DNA of 46,718 bases from Streptomyces sp. 8K308 (GCF_004348315.1 NZ_SMKC01000013.1:1-46718); one strand, 5' to 3'; shown: positions 8,267 to 16,175, counted from the stretch's first letter. Translations and numbers: made by a program. Notes: a model not told the origin generated them from the sequence alone.

Positions 8267-9478
8267 ATGCCAGAACAACCCGCCTACCCGGTAGGACTGC
8301 GCCTGACCGGCCGCCGCGTGCTGGTGCTCGGCGGCGGCACCGTCGTCCAAAGGCGCCTGCCCGCCCTGCTCGCCGCGGGCGCCGACGTGCTGCTCGTCGC
8401 CCCCGAGGTCACCCCCGCCGTGGAGGCCATGGCCGAGGCCGGGGAGCTCGTCTGGCGGCGCCGCGGCTACCGCCCGGGCGACCTGGAGGGCGCCTGGTAC
8501 GCGCTGGTCGCCACCGACGACCCGGCGGTCAACGCGGCAGCCTCGGCCGAGGCCGAGGAGCGTCGCGTCTGGTGCGTCCGCAGCGACGACGCCGAGGCGG
8601 CCACGGCCTGGACCCCGGCCACCGGTCGCGTCGACGGGGTGACCGTGGCCGTGCTCACCGGGCGGGACCCGAGGCGCTCAGCGGCCGTCAGGGACGGCGT
8701 CGTCGAGGCGCTGCGCGACGGCACGCTGACCGCGCCGAGGCACCGCGGCCGGCACCCCGGCGTGGCGCTGGTCGGCGGCGGCCCCGGCGACCCGGACCTG
8801 ATCACGGTGCGTGGCCGCCGGCTGCTCGCCGAGGCCGACGTGGTGATCGCCGACCGGCTCGGCCCCCGTGACCTGCTCGACGAACTGCCGCCGCACGTCG
8901 AGGTCGTCGACGCGGCGAAGATCCCCTACGGCCGGGCCATGGCCCAGGAGGCCATCAACGAGGCGCTGGTCGAGCACGCGCGGGCCGGCAGGTTCGTGGT
9001 CCGGCTCAAGGGCGGCGACCCCTACGTCTTCGGGCGCGGCGGCGAGGAGGCCGCGGCGCTCGCCGCGGCCGGCGTGGCCGTGACCGTGGTCCCGGGCGTC
9101 ACCAGCGCCATCAGCGTGCCGGGCGCCGCCGGCATTCCGGTCACCCACCGCGGCGTGGCCCACGAGTTCACCGTGGTCAGCGGGCACGTGGCGCCCGACG
9201 ACCCGCGGTCGCTCGTGGACTGGCCGGCGCTCGCCGCGCTGCGCGGCACCCTGGTGCTGCTGATGGCCGTGGAGCGGATCGGGGCCATCGCCGACACCCT
9301 GGTCCGGCACGGCCGGCCGCCCGGCACCCCGGTCGCCGTCGTCCAGGAGGGCACCATGGCCGGCCAGCGCCGCGTGGACGCCACGCTGGCGACCGTGGCG
9401 CGGCGGGTGGCCGAGGAGGGCGTGCGGCCGCCGGCCGTCATCGTCGTCGGTGACGTGGTGCGGGTGGCCGCCGGATGA
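8267..9478 (+). CDS. cobA: Uroporphyrinogen-III C-methyltransferase with siroheme-synthase-like N-terminal domain (CobA/CysG type)
   Basis: The enzyme methylates uroporphyrinogen III at C2 and C7 to give precorrin-2, the branch point to cobalamin and siroheme. Residues ~8-150 resemble the NAD-dependent precorrin-2 dehydrogenase half of CysG (VLVLGGGTVVQRRLPAL Rossmann loop). Residues ~165-400 are a full SUMT domain (VGGGPGDPDLITVRGRRLL, VRLKGGDPYVFGRGGEE, PGVTSAISVPGAAGIPVTHR). At 403 aa it lacks nothing major of SUMT; whether the N-terminal half still has chelatase activity cannot be judged. GAGGAG lies 12 bases before the ATG, which is somewhat far. Its stop overlaps the next start in ATGA. 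Confidence 0.92.
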   Translation: MPEQPAYPVGLRLTGRRVLVLGGGTVVQRRLPALLAAGADVLLVAPEVTPAVEAMAEAGELVWRRRGYRPGDLEGAWYALVATDDPAVNAAASAEAEERRVWCVRSDDAEAATAWTPATGRVDGVTVAVLTGRDPRRSAAVRDGVVEALRDGTLTAPRHRGRHPGVALVGGGPGDPDLITVRGRRLLAEADVVIADRLGPRDLLDELPPHVEVVDAAKIPYGRAMAQEAINEALVEHARAGRFVVRLKGGDPYVFGRGGEEAAALAAAGVAVTVVPGVTSAISVPGAAGIPVTHRGVAHEFTVVSGHVAPDDPRSLVDWPALAALRGTLVLLMAVERIGAIADTLVRHGRPPGTPVAVVQEGTMAGQRRVDATLATVARRVAEEGVRPPAVIVVGDVVRVAAG

Positions 9479-10305
9479 GCGAGCCGATCGCCGTCACCGA
9501 TCCGACCGACCCGAGGCTCGGCGACTACACGGACCTCACCGACGTCGCGCTGCGCCGCCGCAGGGAGCCGGCCGAGGGTTTGTTCATGGCCGAGGGCGAG
9601 AAGGTCGTGCGCCGCGCCCTCGCCGCCGGCTACCCGATGCGCTCCATGCTGCTGACCCCCCGCTGGGCCGAGACCATGCGGGACCTCGTCGAGGGGGCCA
9701 CCGCGCCGGTCTACCTGGTCAGCCCGGAGCTCGCCGAGCGGGTTACCGGCTACCACGTGCACCGCGGCGCGCTGGCCGCCATGGGCCGCCGCCCGCTGCC
9801 CGAGGCCGCCGAGCTGCTCGCGGGCGCCCGCCGCCTCGCCGTGCTCGAGGCCGTCAACGACCACACCAACGTCGGTGCCGTCTTCCGGGGCGCCGCCGCC
9901 CTCGGGCTGGACGGCGTGCTGCTCTCCCCGGACTGCGCCGACCCCCTCTACCGACGCTCAGTCAAGGTCTCGATGGGCGCGGTCTTCTCCCTGCCCTACG
10001 CCCGCCTTGACCGCTGGCCGCACGGCCTGGACGACGTCAGGGACGCGGGCTTCCGGCTGCTCGCCCTGACTCCCGACGCCCGGGCCACCGACATCGCCGA
10101 CGAGCTGCGGGGGGGTGGCGGCGGCCGGGTGGCGCTGCTGCTGGGCGCCGAGGGCGACGGGCTGAGCCGCCAGGCCCTGGCCGCCGCCGACGCCCGGGTG
10201 CGTATCCCGATGTCGCACGGCATCGACTCCCTCAACGTCGCGGCCGCCGCCGCGGTCGCCTTCTACGCGCTGACCACGGCGGGCCCCGAGTCGAACCGGC
10301 CCTAG
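9475..10305 (+). CDS. SpoU/TrmH-family RNA 2'-O-methyltransferase
   Basis: A SPOUT-class, SAM-dependent methyltransferase that acts on ribose 2'-OH of tRNA or rRNA; the target nucleotide is unknown. All three SpoU motifs are visible: NDHTNVGAVFRGAAALG, VALLLGAEGDGLS and IPMSHGIDSLNVAAAAAVAF. An N-terminal substrate-binding region (FMAEGEKVVRRAL) precedes them. It is coupled to cobA by a 4-base overlap (ATGA), although the functions seem unrelated. Its stop TAG shares the palindrome CTAG with the stop of the convergent kinase gene. Confidence 0.9.
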   Translation: MSEPIAVTDPTDPRLGDYTDLTDVALRRRREPAEGLFMAEGEKVVRRALAAGYPMRSMLLTPRWAETMRDLVEGATAPVYLVSPELAERVTGYHVHRGALAAMGRRPLPEAAELLAGARRLAVLEAVNDHTNVGAVFRGAAALGLDGVLLSPDCADPLYRRSVKVSMGAVFSLPYARLDRWPHGLDDVRDAGFRLLALTPDARATDIADELRGGGGGRVALLLGAEGDGLSRQALAAADARVRIPMSHGIDSLNVAAAAAVAFYALTTAGPESNRP

Positions 10306-11345
10306 ACAGGCCCCTGGCAGCCCTGCGCCACCGCGATGCCGAGGGCGACCAGCAGCGTCACCGTGATGAAGACGATCAGCCGCTGCCGCAGCAGCCGCCG
10401 GTTGACATCGCGCCTGGCCGCCGGCCGCTGCCCGGCGGGCCGGGTCGGCGCCGGGCGCTGAGGGCGCCGCTCGGGCGCCGAGCGCTGCTGCGGGGCGCGG
10501 GTCAGCACCCGCTGCCCCTCGCCGCGCGCCTCCCGGGCCGCGATCTCCTTCAGCCGCAACGACAGCTGCACCGTGCTCGGCCGGTCCTGCTGGGACTTCG
10601 CCAGGCACGACCGCAGCAGCGGTGCCAACGCGGCGGGGACGCCCGCCAGTTGCGGCTCCTCGTGCACCACCCGGTAGAGCATCACCTCGGAACTGCCCTG
10701 CCCGAAGGGCGAGTCGCCGAGTGCGGCGTAGGCCAGCGTGGCGCCCAGCGAGAAGACGTCGGTGGCCGGCGCCACCGCCTGGCCCCGCACCTGCTCGGGC
10801 GCCAGGAAGCCGGGGGAGCCGACCGCCGTGCCGACGTGCGTCAACGTGCTGGCGCCGGTCGCCCAGGCGATGCCGAAGTCGATGATCCGTGGCCCCTTGG
10901 GCGACAGCAGGATGTTGGAGGGCTTGAGGTCCCGGTGCACCACACCCGCCTCGTGCACCGCCACCAGCCCCTCGGCGAGCGCGGCGCCGATGGCGGCCGT
11001 CTCGGCCGCCGACAGCGGGCCGTCCTGCATCACCTTGTCGTGCAGCGAGGGGCCCGGCACGTACTGGGTGGCGAACCAGGGCCGCTGTGCGTCGAGGTCG
11101 GCCGCCACCAGGCGGGCCGTGCAGCCGCCCCTGATCCGCCGGGCCGCGGACACCTCGCGGGCGAACCGGGAGCGGAACTCCTGGTCCTCCGCCAGGTCCG
11201 GCCTGATGACCTTGAGCGCCACCCGCTGGCCGCGCCGGTCGGAGCCGAGGTACACGACCCCCATCCCGCCGGCGCCGAGCCGCCGGTGGAGCCGGAAGGC
11301 GCCGACGACTCGCGGGTCCTCGCGCCGGAGCCGCATCATCGCCAT
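10302..11345 (-). CDS. Membrane-anchored Hanks-type serine/threonine protein kinase
   Basis: The kinase domain spans residues ~12-270: Gly-rich loop LGAGGMGVVYLG, ATP-binding Lys in VALKVIRP, catalytic loop HRDLKPSNILL, and DFGIAW followed by GTAVGSPGFLAPEQ. A basic, Pro/Arg-rich linker (~290-325) leads to one hydrophobic segment (LIVFITVTLLVALGIAVA) and only a few residues outside. It therefore lacks a PASTA or other external sensor. ATG 11345 is preferred because GAGGTGG lies immediately upstream; GTG 11351 is possible. A TAAGCT box on the minus strand at 11381-11386 could be the -10. The substrate is unknown; it faces a small membrane protein gene divergently. Confidence 0.92.
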   Translation of the reverse strand: MAMMRLRREDPRVVGAFRLHRRLGAGGMGVVYLGSDRRGQRVALKVIRPDLAEDQEFRSRFAREVSAARRIRGGCTARLVAADLDAQRPWFATQYVPGPSLHDKVMQDGPLSAAETAAIGAALAEGLVAVHEAGVVHRDLKPSNILLSPKGPRIIDFGIAWATGASTLTHVGTAVGSPGFLAPEQVRGQAVAPATDVFSLGATLAYAALGDSPFGQGSSEVMLYRVVHEEPQLAGVPAALAPLLRSCLAKSQQDRPSTVQLSLRLKEIAAREARGEGQRVLTRAPQQRSAPERRPQRPAPTRPAGQRPAARRDVNRRLLRQRLIVFITVTLLVALGIAVAQGCQGPV

Positions 11346-11670
11346 GTCCACCTCGCTGCCCCGTGCTTGTGATGTGCCACAGCTTACGGACTGCGCGGCC
11401 CGACCTGTGAGAAGGCCGCGCGCTCGCCGCCCGGATCAGCGGGTCGCGCCGCGCCCCCTGGGGGAGAACCCGGGCGCGAACGGGCACTTGTCCACCCTGG
11501 GGAGTATCCGGGTGGGCTCGGTGTCATCCTGCGGGAGGCCCCCAGGTCAGTACGCGGGGGTGACGTCGCGGCCACCCCGGCGGACTACTGTTGAGGTCAA
11601 GCGGCGGGCGCAGCACTCGTCCCCCGAGGTCACCCGCCCGCCGCCCCAATCCGACGACGGGAGCCGAGAG
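11346..11670. other. Divergent intergenic region between the kinase and a small membrane protein gene
   Basis: This stretch of about 325 bases shows no convincing gene. It holds a possible minus-strand -10 (TAAGCT, 11381-11386) for the kinase and a possible plus-strand -10 (TACTGT, 11586-11591) with GTGACG about 20 bases upstream for the 55-aa gene. Both promoter calls are weak. Confidence 0.4.
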
Positions 11671-11838
11671 ATGGCACGAATCGCGGTGCGGCCCAGCCCG
11701 CCACCCGCAGGGCGGCGCCATCCCCTGGTCGCGGCGGCCATGGTGCTGCCGCTGGCCATCGTCCTCGCCGTCGTCATCGGCGGCGTGGAGGCCGTCGTCA
11801 CACAGGCGTCGTCCGTAGCCGGCATGCTGGGGCGCTGA
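11671..11838 (+). CDS. Small single-pass membrane protein, 55 aa, unknown function
   Basis: I do not recognise a family. The product starts MARIAVRPSPPPAGRRHP, a short basic N-terminus, followed by one strong transmembrane segment (LVAAAMVLPLAIVLAVVIGG) and a polar tail ending ASSVAGMLGR. GGGAG lies seven bases before the ATG, and a 14-bp perfect hairpin follows about 90 bases after the stop. RBS, promoter-like box and terminator make it a plausible gene. The basic N-terminus predicts the N-terminus inside. It is divergent from a membrane kinase; a link is only a guess. Confidence 0.65.
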   Translation: MARIAVRPSPPPAGRRHPLVAAAMVLPLAIVLAVVIGGVEAVVTQASSVAGMLGR

Positions 11839-11924
11839 GCGGCGCCCCAGGCCCGGGAGAGCGGCCCGGGTCGGGGACACCGGCACTCGAACCCCGTGGG
11901 GACGGGGGTAGGCGGACGGCACAT

Positions 11925-11956
11925 GTGCCCGGGCAGCTGGGGAGCTGCCCGGGCAC
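11925..11956 (+). terminator. Perfect 14-bp hairpin downstream of the 55-aa gene
   Basis: GTGCCCGGGCAGCT pairs with AGCTGCCCGGGCAC around a GGGG loop. It sits between the small gene and the end of the minus-strand tRNA cluster and could act in both directions. Confidence 0.65.
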
Positions 11957-12002
11957 CGCGCTTTCCCTGGACACGACACCGGCGCGCACGTACGCATGAC
12001 AA

Positions 12003-12032
12003 AGGGCCGGAGAATGACGACTCTCCGGCCCT
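12003..12032 (-). terminator. Terminator of the Gly-Cys-Val-Val tRNA cluster
   Basis: On the minus strand an 11-bp perfect stem (AGGGCCGGAGA with TCTCCGGCCCT, loop of 8) begins 17 bases after the last tRNA and is followed by a short TTT. Confidence 0.75.
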
Positions 12033-12048
12033 CGATGACCACTTTCGG

Positions 12049-12120
12049 TGCGCGATACTGGGATTGAACCAGTGACCTCTTCCGTGTCAGGGAAGCGCTC
12101 TCCCGCTGAGCTAATCGCGC
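12049..12120 (-). tRNA. tRNA-Val (anticodon GAC), copy 1
   Basis: The minus-strand sequence folds as a full cloverleaf of 72 bases: acceptor GCGCGAT/ATCGCGC, D-stem GCTC/GAGC, anticodon stem CTTCC/GGAAG with loop CTGACAC, T-arm ACTGG-TTCAATC-CCAGT, discriminator A. CCA is not encoded. It is last in the four-gene tRNA cluster and differs from copy 2 only in the outer acceptor pairs. Confidence 0.96.
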
Positions 12121-12142
12121 GGGCGGATCCTCGCGGATCCAG

Positions 12143-12214
12143 TGGACGATACTGGGATTGAACCAGTGACCTCTTCCGTGTCAGGGAAGCGCTCTCCCGC
12201 TGAGCTAATCGTCC
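12143..12214 (-). tRNA. tRNA-Val (anticodon GAC), copy 2
   Basis: Same body as copy 1, with acceptor stem GGACGAT/ATCGTCC and discriminator A; 72 bases, CCA not encoded. It lies 22 bases from copy 1 and directly abuts the tRNA-Cys gene. Confidence 0.96.
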
Positions 12215-12215
12215 G

Positions 12216-12286
12216 AGGTGGAGACGGGATTTGAACCCGTGTAGACGGCTTTGCAGGCCGTTGCCTCGCCTCTCGGCCACTCCACC
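12216..12286 (-). tRNA. tRNA-Cys (anticodon GCA)
   Basis: Minus-strand cloverleaf with acceptor GGTGGAG/CTCCACC, anticodon loop CTGCAAA and T-loop TTCAAAT. Discriminator U73, the known identity base for tRNA-Cys, is present. Length 71 bases. Confidence 0.96.
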
Positions 12287-12308
12287 GGATGGGGGCGGGC
12301 CCCCTTCG

Positions 12309-12381
<73 letters not shown>

Positions 12382-12426
12382 ATTTGGCTGCCTCCGGTTT
12401 CACTCTCGTGCCCGGCGACGTCATGA

Positions 12427-12454
12427 ACTCTAGCGGATTCATCAGCCAGCTCAA
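12427..12454 (-). promoter_or_regulatory. Promoter of the tRNA cluster (TTGAGC-N16-TAGAGT)
   Basis: On the minus strand TTGAGC (12449-12454) and TAGAGT (12427-12432) are 16 bases apart, about 45 bases upstream of tRNA-Gly. It lies back-to-back with the pabB promoter. Confidence 0.6.
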
Positions 12455-12478
12455 ACTCGGTATCACCGCGCCGCCGCC

Positions 12479-12484
12479 TACACT
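12479..12484 (+). promoter_or_regulatory. -10 box TACACT for a leaderless pabB-like transcript
   Basis: TACACT ends seven bases before the GTG at 12492, the spacing expected if transcription starts on or next to the start codon. No ribosome binding site is present upstream of that GTG, which supports a leaderless mRNA. Confidence 0.55.
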
Positions 12485-12491
12485 CGCGCAT

Positions 12492-13577
12492 GTGTACGAC
12501 CTTGCTCCGCTCGCCCGCCTCGGCGGAATGCTGGCGACCGACCTGCGCGACGTGACCAGCGATCCGGCCGCCCTGGACTCCACGGGCTGGTGGGCGGTGG
12601 TCGCCGGCTACGCGGGTGACCTGGTCTGCGCCCGCTTCGGCGACGTGCGGCCCGCGCCCCCGCGTCCCGCGAGGCCGAGTCGCTGGCGGGGCCCGGAACC
12701 GGCGGCCTGGGAGAGCTCCCTTGACCGGCCGGCCTACACCGCCGGCGTCGCCAGGATCCGCGAGCACATCGCGGCCGGCGAGGTCTACCAGGCCAATCTG
12801 TGCCGTGTGCTGTCCGCGCCGCTGCCCGACCAGGACGCCGACGTCGACGCCCTCTCCGCCCGGCTGGCCGGCGGCAACCCGGCCCCCTACGCCGGCACGG
12901 TCCGGCTGCCCCGCCACGGCGTGGAGATCGCCACCGCCTCGCCCGAGCTCTACCTGCGCCGGCGCGACCGCACCGTCGAGTCAGGACCGATCAAGGGCAC
13001 CGGCCGCACCCCGGCCGACCTGCTGCCCAAGGACCACGCCGAGAACGTCATGATCGTCGACCTGGTCCGCAACGACCTGGGCCGGATCTGCGAGCCGGGC
13101 AGCGTGACCGTCCCCGAGCTGTGCGCCGTCGAACCGCACCCCGGCCTGGTGCACCTGGTCTCCCGGGTGCGCGGCCGGCTGGTGCCCGGCGCCGGTTGGG
13201 CCGAGCTGCTGGCCGGCACCTTCCCCCCGGGCTCGGTGACAGGCGCCCCCAAGTCCAGCGCGCTGCGCGTCATCGACGCGCTGGAGACCGCGCCCCGCGG
13301 CCCCTACTGCGGCGGCGTCGGCTGGGTGGACGCCGACCGGGGCACCGGCGAGCTGGCCGTCGCCATCCGCACCTTCTGGCTCCGGCGCGACGAGGGCCGC
13401 CCCGTGCTGCGCTTCGGCACCGGCGCCGGCATCACCTGGGGCTCGGATCCCGAACGCGAATGGGCGGAGACCGAGCTGAAGGCGTCCCGGCTGCTCGGGG
13501 TAGCTTCAGAGGGAGTGCCGTTGATCGGCACCGCACACGAGAGGAGCGCACATGGCGTTGATCTGGCTGGACGGTGA
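12492..13577 (+). CDS. pabB: Chorismate-binding enzyme, aminodeoxychorismate synthase component I (PabB-like)
   Basis: This 361-aa protein has the chorismate-binding fold of PabB/TrpE. The catalytic core is clear: VYQANLCRVL, ASPELYLRR, VESGPIKGTGRTPADL, KDHAENVMIVDLVRNDLGR, GTFPPGSVTGAPKSSALRVI and GVGWVDADRGTGELAVAIRTF. The KGT motif and lack of an obvious glutaminase domain suggest it uses ammonia from a separate PabA. It probably makes 4-amino-4-deoxychorismate for folate, since the next gene resembles the lyase PabC and overlaps it by 26 bases. It is shorter than typical PabB because the N-terminal half is reduced. GTG 12492 fits a leaderless start; an upstream ATG at 12423 is a less likely alternative. 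Confidence 0.87.
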   Translation: MYDLAPLARLGGMLATDLRDVTSDPAALDSTGWWAVVAGYAGDLVCARFGDVRPAPPRPARPSRWRGPEPAAWESSLDRPAYTAGVARIREHIAAGEVYQANLCRVLSAPLPDQDADVDALSARLAGGNPAPYAGTVRLPRHGVEIATASPELYLRRRDRTVESGPIKGTGRTPADLLPKDHAENVMIVDLVRNDLGRICEPGSVTVPELCAVEPHPGLVHLVSRVRGRLVPGAGWAELLAGTFPPGSVTGAPKSSALRVIDALETAPRGPYCGGVGWVDADRGTGELAVAIRTFWLRRDEGRPVLRFGTGAGITWGSDPEREWAETELKASRLLGVASEGVPLIGTAHERSAHGVDLAGR

Positions 13578-14376
13578 GCTACGCGACGCCGACAGCGCGC
13601 GGGTCTCCGTCTTCGACCACGGACTGACCGTCGGCGACGGCGTGTTCGAGACGCTGAAGACCCAGGCCGGCAAGGCGTTCGCGGTCAGCCGCCACCTGGA
13701 CCGGCTGGCCGCCTCGGCCGCCGGGCTCGGCCTGCCGGAGCCCGACCGGGACGAGATCCGCCGGGCCTGCCGCGCCGTCCTCGACGCGGTGCCGCTGCCC
13801 CTCGGCCGGCTCAGGATCACCTACACCGGCGGGCTTTCGCCGCTCGGCTCCGACCGCGGCGACGCCGCCCCCACGCTGGTCGTCGCGCACGCCGAGACCC
13901 CGCGCCGCCCCGACACCACCGCCGTCATCACCGTCCCCTGGACCCGCAACGAGCGCGGCGCCCTGGCCGGGCTCAAGACGACCTCCTACGCGGAGAACGT
14001 GATCGCGCTCGCCAGGGCCCGCCAGGAGGCCGCCTCCGAGGCCTTGTTCGCGAACACCGCGGGGCAGCTCTGCGAGGGCACCGGCACCAACGTCTTCGTC
14101 GTGCTCGACGGCCAGTTGCACACCCCGCCGCTCTCCTCCGGCTGCCTGGCCGGCATCACCAGGGCCCTGGTCGTGGAGTGGACCGGCGCCCGCGAGATCG
14201 AGCTGCCCATGGAGTGCCTCGAGCGTGCCGAGGAGATTTTCCTGACCTCGAGCACCCGCGACGTGCAGGCCGTGCGCCGCGTCGACGGGCGCGAACTGCC
14301 CGACGCGCCCGGGCCCGTGACCGCCAAGGCGATGCGGGTCTTCCAGGAGCGCTCGGCGGCGGACATCGACCCGTGA
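13552..14376 (+). CDS. pabC: Class IV aminotransferase, probable aminodeoxychorismate lyase (PabC)
   Basis: A pyridoxal-phosphate enzyme of fold type IV. The signature residues are seen: VFDHGLTVGDGVFETLKT near the N-terminus, the Schiff-base lysine in GLKTTSYAENVIALARA (~residue 144), CEGTGTNVFVV and SSGCLAGITRALVVEW. In the folate pathway PabC splits aminodeoxychorismate into 4-aminobenzoate and pyruvate; branched-chain or D-amino-acid aminotransferases share the fold, so the assignment rests largely on the overlapping pabB-like gene upstream. GAGAGGAG sits six bases before the ATG. The 274-aa length is normal. Confidence 0.87.
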   Translation: MALIWLDGELRDADSARVSVFDHGLTVGDGVFETLKTQAGKAFAVSRHLDRLAASAAGLGLPEPDRDEIRRACRAVLDAVPLPLGRLRITYTGGLSPLGSDRGDAAPTLVVAHAETPRRPDTTAVITVPWTRNERGALAGLKTTSYAENVIALARARQEAASEALFANTAGQLCEGTGTNVFVVLDGQLHTPPLSSGCLAGITRALVVEWTGAREIELPMECLERAEEIFLTSSTRDVQAVRRVDGRELPDAPGPVTAKAMRVFQERSAADIDP

Positions 14377-15215
14377 CCACCACGCTGCGGCCCAGCGGGC
14401 CGGAGGAGAGCACCCCCGAGGGCGGCCGCGCCCGGACCTACGAGATCCGGGTCAACGCCCGCCGGGTCGGCCAGCTGCGGCTAGCCTCCGACCCGCGCGT
14501 CGGCGTCGGCCGCGTCGCGCACCTGACCGTCGACGAGGCCGACCGGCGGCGCGGCCGGGCCACGGTCGCCGCGCTCGCGGCCGAGGAGGTGCTGCGTGAC
14601 TGGGGCTGCACCGAGGCGGAGGCCGTCGTGCCGGTCGAGGAGTCGGGCCTCGCGGCCCTCGCCGACGCGCTCGGCTACCGCGAGCGCAGCCGCAACATGG
14701 CCAAGACCCTCGCCGACCGGCCGCCGGCGCTGCCCCCGGGCAGCGTGGCCCGAGAGCTGACCGAACAGGAGTACCCGGCCTGGATGGCCCACGACCTGGA
14801 CGGGGTGATCCGCACCCTCACCGAGCGGGGCGTCCCCGCGGCGGTGGCCGCCGCCTCCGCCGAGCGGTCCTTCGCCACGCTGCTGCCCGAAGGACCGGCC
14901 ACCAAGGGCGCCTGGCTGCGGGTGCTCACCCACGACGGCGCGGCCGTCGGCACCCTCTGGGTGGCGGTCCCCGGCGGCCGGGTGGCGGACGAACTCGGCC
15001 TGGACGCCTGGGTGTTCGCCGTCGAGGTGGCCGAGGCCCACCGGGGCAGAGGGCACGGCAGGTCGCTGATGCTGGAGGCGGAGCGCATCGCGGCGGCGGC
15101 CGGCGCCCGGCTGCTCGGCCTCAACGTCTACGCCGGCAACACCCCGGCCCTGCGGCTCTACGAGTCGCTCGGCTACCGGACGCTGCGGCGTCACCTCTAC
15201 AAGTCGCTGCGCTGA
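14373..15215 (+). CDS. GNAT acetyltransferase with two tandem lobes
   Basis: The 280-aa protein contains two GNAT-like halves. The first (~residues 20-110, VAHLTVDEADRRRGRATVAAL and ALGYRERSRNM) looks degenerate. The second (~120-280) has an intact acetyl-CoA loop (VAEAHRGRGHGRSLMLEAE) and the C-terminal GLNVYAGNTPALRLYESLGY motif. The substrate is unknown. Its GTG overlaps the pabC stop (GTGA), so it is co-translated with the folate genes, but a role in folate is not implied. Its 3' end overlaps the convergent DsbA-like gene by 19 bases. Confidence 0.87.
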   Translation: MTTTLRPSGPEESTPEGGRARTYEIRVNARRVGQLRLASDPRVGVGRVAHLTVDEADRRRGRATVAALAAEEVLRDWGCTEAEAVVPVEESGLAALADALGYRERSRNMAKTLADRPPALPPGSVARELTEQEYPAWMAHDLDGVIRTLTERGVPAAVAAASAERSFATLLPEGPATKGAWLRVLTHDGAAVGTLWVAVPGGRVADELGLDAWVFAVEVAEAHRGRGHGRSLMLEAERIAAAAGARLLGLNVYAGNTPALRLYESLGYRTLRRHLYKSLR

Positions 15216-15712
15216 CCGAGCAGCGACTGGGCGATCTCCGCGACGCGCTCGCGCAGCCCCTCTTGGCTGCGCCCGCCGTCCAGCCGCTGGCCGCCGATCA
15301 CATAGGTCGGCGTGCCGGTCACCCCGATCGCCTGCCCCTCCGCCTGGTCGGCGTCCACCACCAGCAGGTGCCGGCCGTCGACCAGCGCGGTGTCCACCTC
15401 GTCGGCGTCGACACCGACCTCGGTGGCGACCTCGAGCAGCAGCGCGGGCCCACGCCTGCCGAGCTCCGCGGTGCGGGCGAGCAGCGCCGTCCAGTACTCC
15501 TCGCCGTGGCCCTGCGCGAAGGCCTCCTCGGCGGCCTGGGCCGCGGCCAGCGCGTGCTGGTGGTTCCCCAGCGGGAAGTGCCGCCGCCTGATCTCCAGGG
15601 CCGCGCCGAACCGCTCCCGCAGGGCGTTCAGGTCGGACTCGGCGCGATGGCAGTCGGGACACTGCAGGTCGCACCACACGTCCAGCACGACAGGCTCGGG
15701 GTTCTCGTTCAT
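15197..15712 (-). CDS. DsbA-family thioredoxin-fold protein (cytoplasmic, FrnE-like)
   Basis: A thioredoxin-fold oxidoreductase with active-site CPDC in VWCDLQCPDCHRAE near residue 15 and the cis-Pro region GVTGTPTYVIGG near 145. No signal peptide or membrane segment is seen, so it should work in the cytoplasm, possibly as an isomerase/oxidoreductase or a glutathione-S-transferase-like kappa relative. ATG 15712 begins MNENPEPVVLDVWCD; upstream in-frame codons lack conserved content. The gene is convergent with the GNAT gene and overlaps it by 19 bases. Confidence 0.85.
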   Translation of the reverse strand: MNENPEPVVLDVWCDLQCPDCHRAESDLNALRERFGAALEIRRRHFPLGNHQHALAAAQAAEEAFAQGHGEEYWTALLARTAELGRRGPALLLEVATEVGVDADEVDTALVDGRHLLVVDADQAEGQAIGVTGTPTYVIGGQRLDGGRSQEGLRERVAEIAQSLLGQRSDL

Positions 15713-15797
15713 GGGCCCCAGTCTCGCACCCCGAGATTCCCCTGATCCGGGGGTTGACCCCATGGCCGCACGGCCGTGGGCGCGGCAGGATGGAAAG

Positions 15798-16175
15798 ATG
15801 CTGATTGGTACTGCCTGCACCCTTCTATCCGCCGCCGGCCTCGGCGTCGCCCTCCTGATGGCGCGCCGGCGCCGCTACGCGCTCGCGCTGCGCACCGCGG
15901 CCGTCGCGCTGCTCCCGGTCGGCCTCGCCATGACGGGAGTGGTGCGGTTCGTGGTGAACATGACCTTCAACCCGGTGGCCTGGGCCGGCTTCGGGGTGCT
16001 CGGCCTCGCCGTGCTGCTGTTCCTCTCCGGGCGCCTCGCCGACGGGCGCGGCCGGGGGAGCGAGCGCCGCTCCGAGCCCGCTCGCGCCACCGCCCTGCCC
16101 GCCTCCCGCGGCGCCGCCGCGCCGGCCGACGACTTCTCGGACATCGAGGCCATCCTCAAGAAGCACGGCATCTGA
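15798..16175 (+). CDS. Small membrane protein, 125 aa, unknown function
   Basis: I recall similar proteins in Streptomyces but no function. Three hydrophobic stretches are visible: LIGTACTLLSAAGLGVALLM, LRTAAVALLPVGLAMTGVVR and WAGFGVLGLAVLLFLSG. A basic/Ala-rich linker follows, then an acidic-hydrophobic tail (DDFSDIEAILKKHGI). AGGA lies seven bases before the ATG. The conserved-looking C-terminal helix could bind a cytoplasmic partner; that is inference. It is divergent from the DsbA-like gene. Confidence 0.75.
   Translation: MLIGTACTLLSAAGLGVALLMARRRRYALALRTAAVALLPVGLAMTGVVRFVVNMTFNPVAWAGFGVLGLAVLLFLSGRLADGRGRGSERRSEPARATALPASRGAAAPADDFSDIEAILKKHGI

Noticed and set aside
8267..9478. Calling the gene a complete trifunctional CysG
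   Set aside because: The SUMT part is certain, but dehydrogenase and ferrochelatase activity of the N-terminal half cannot be judged from motifs, so only a CobA/CysG-type call is made.
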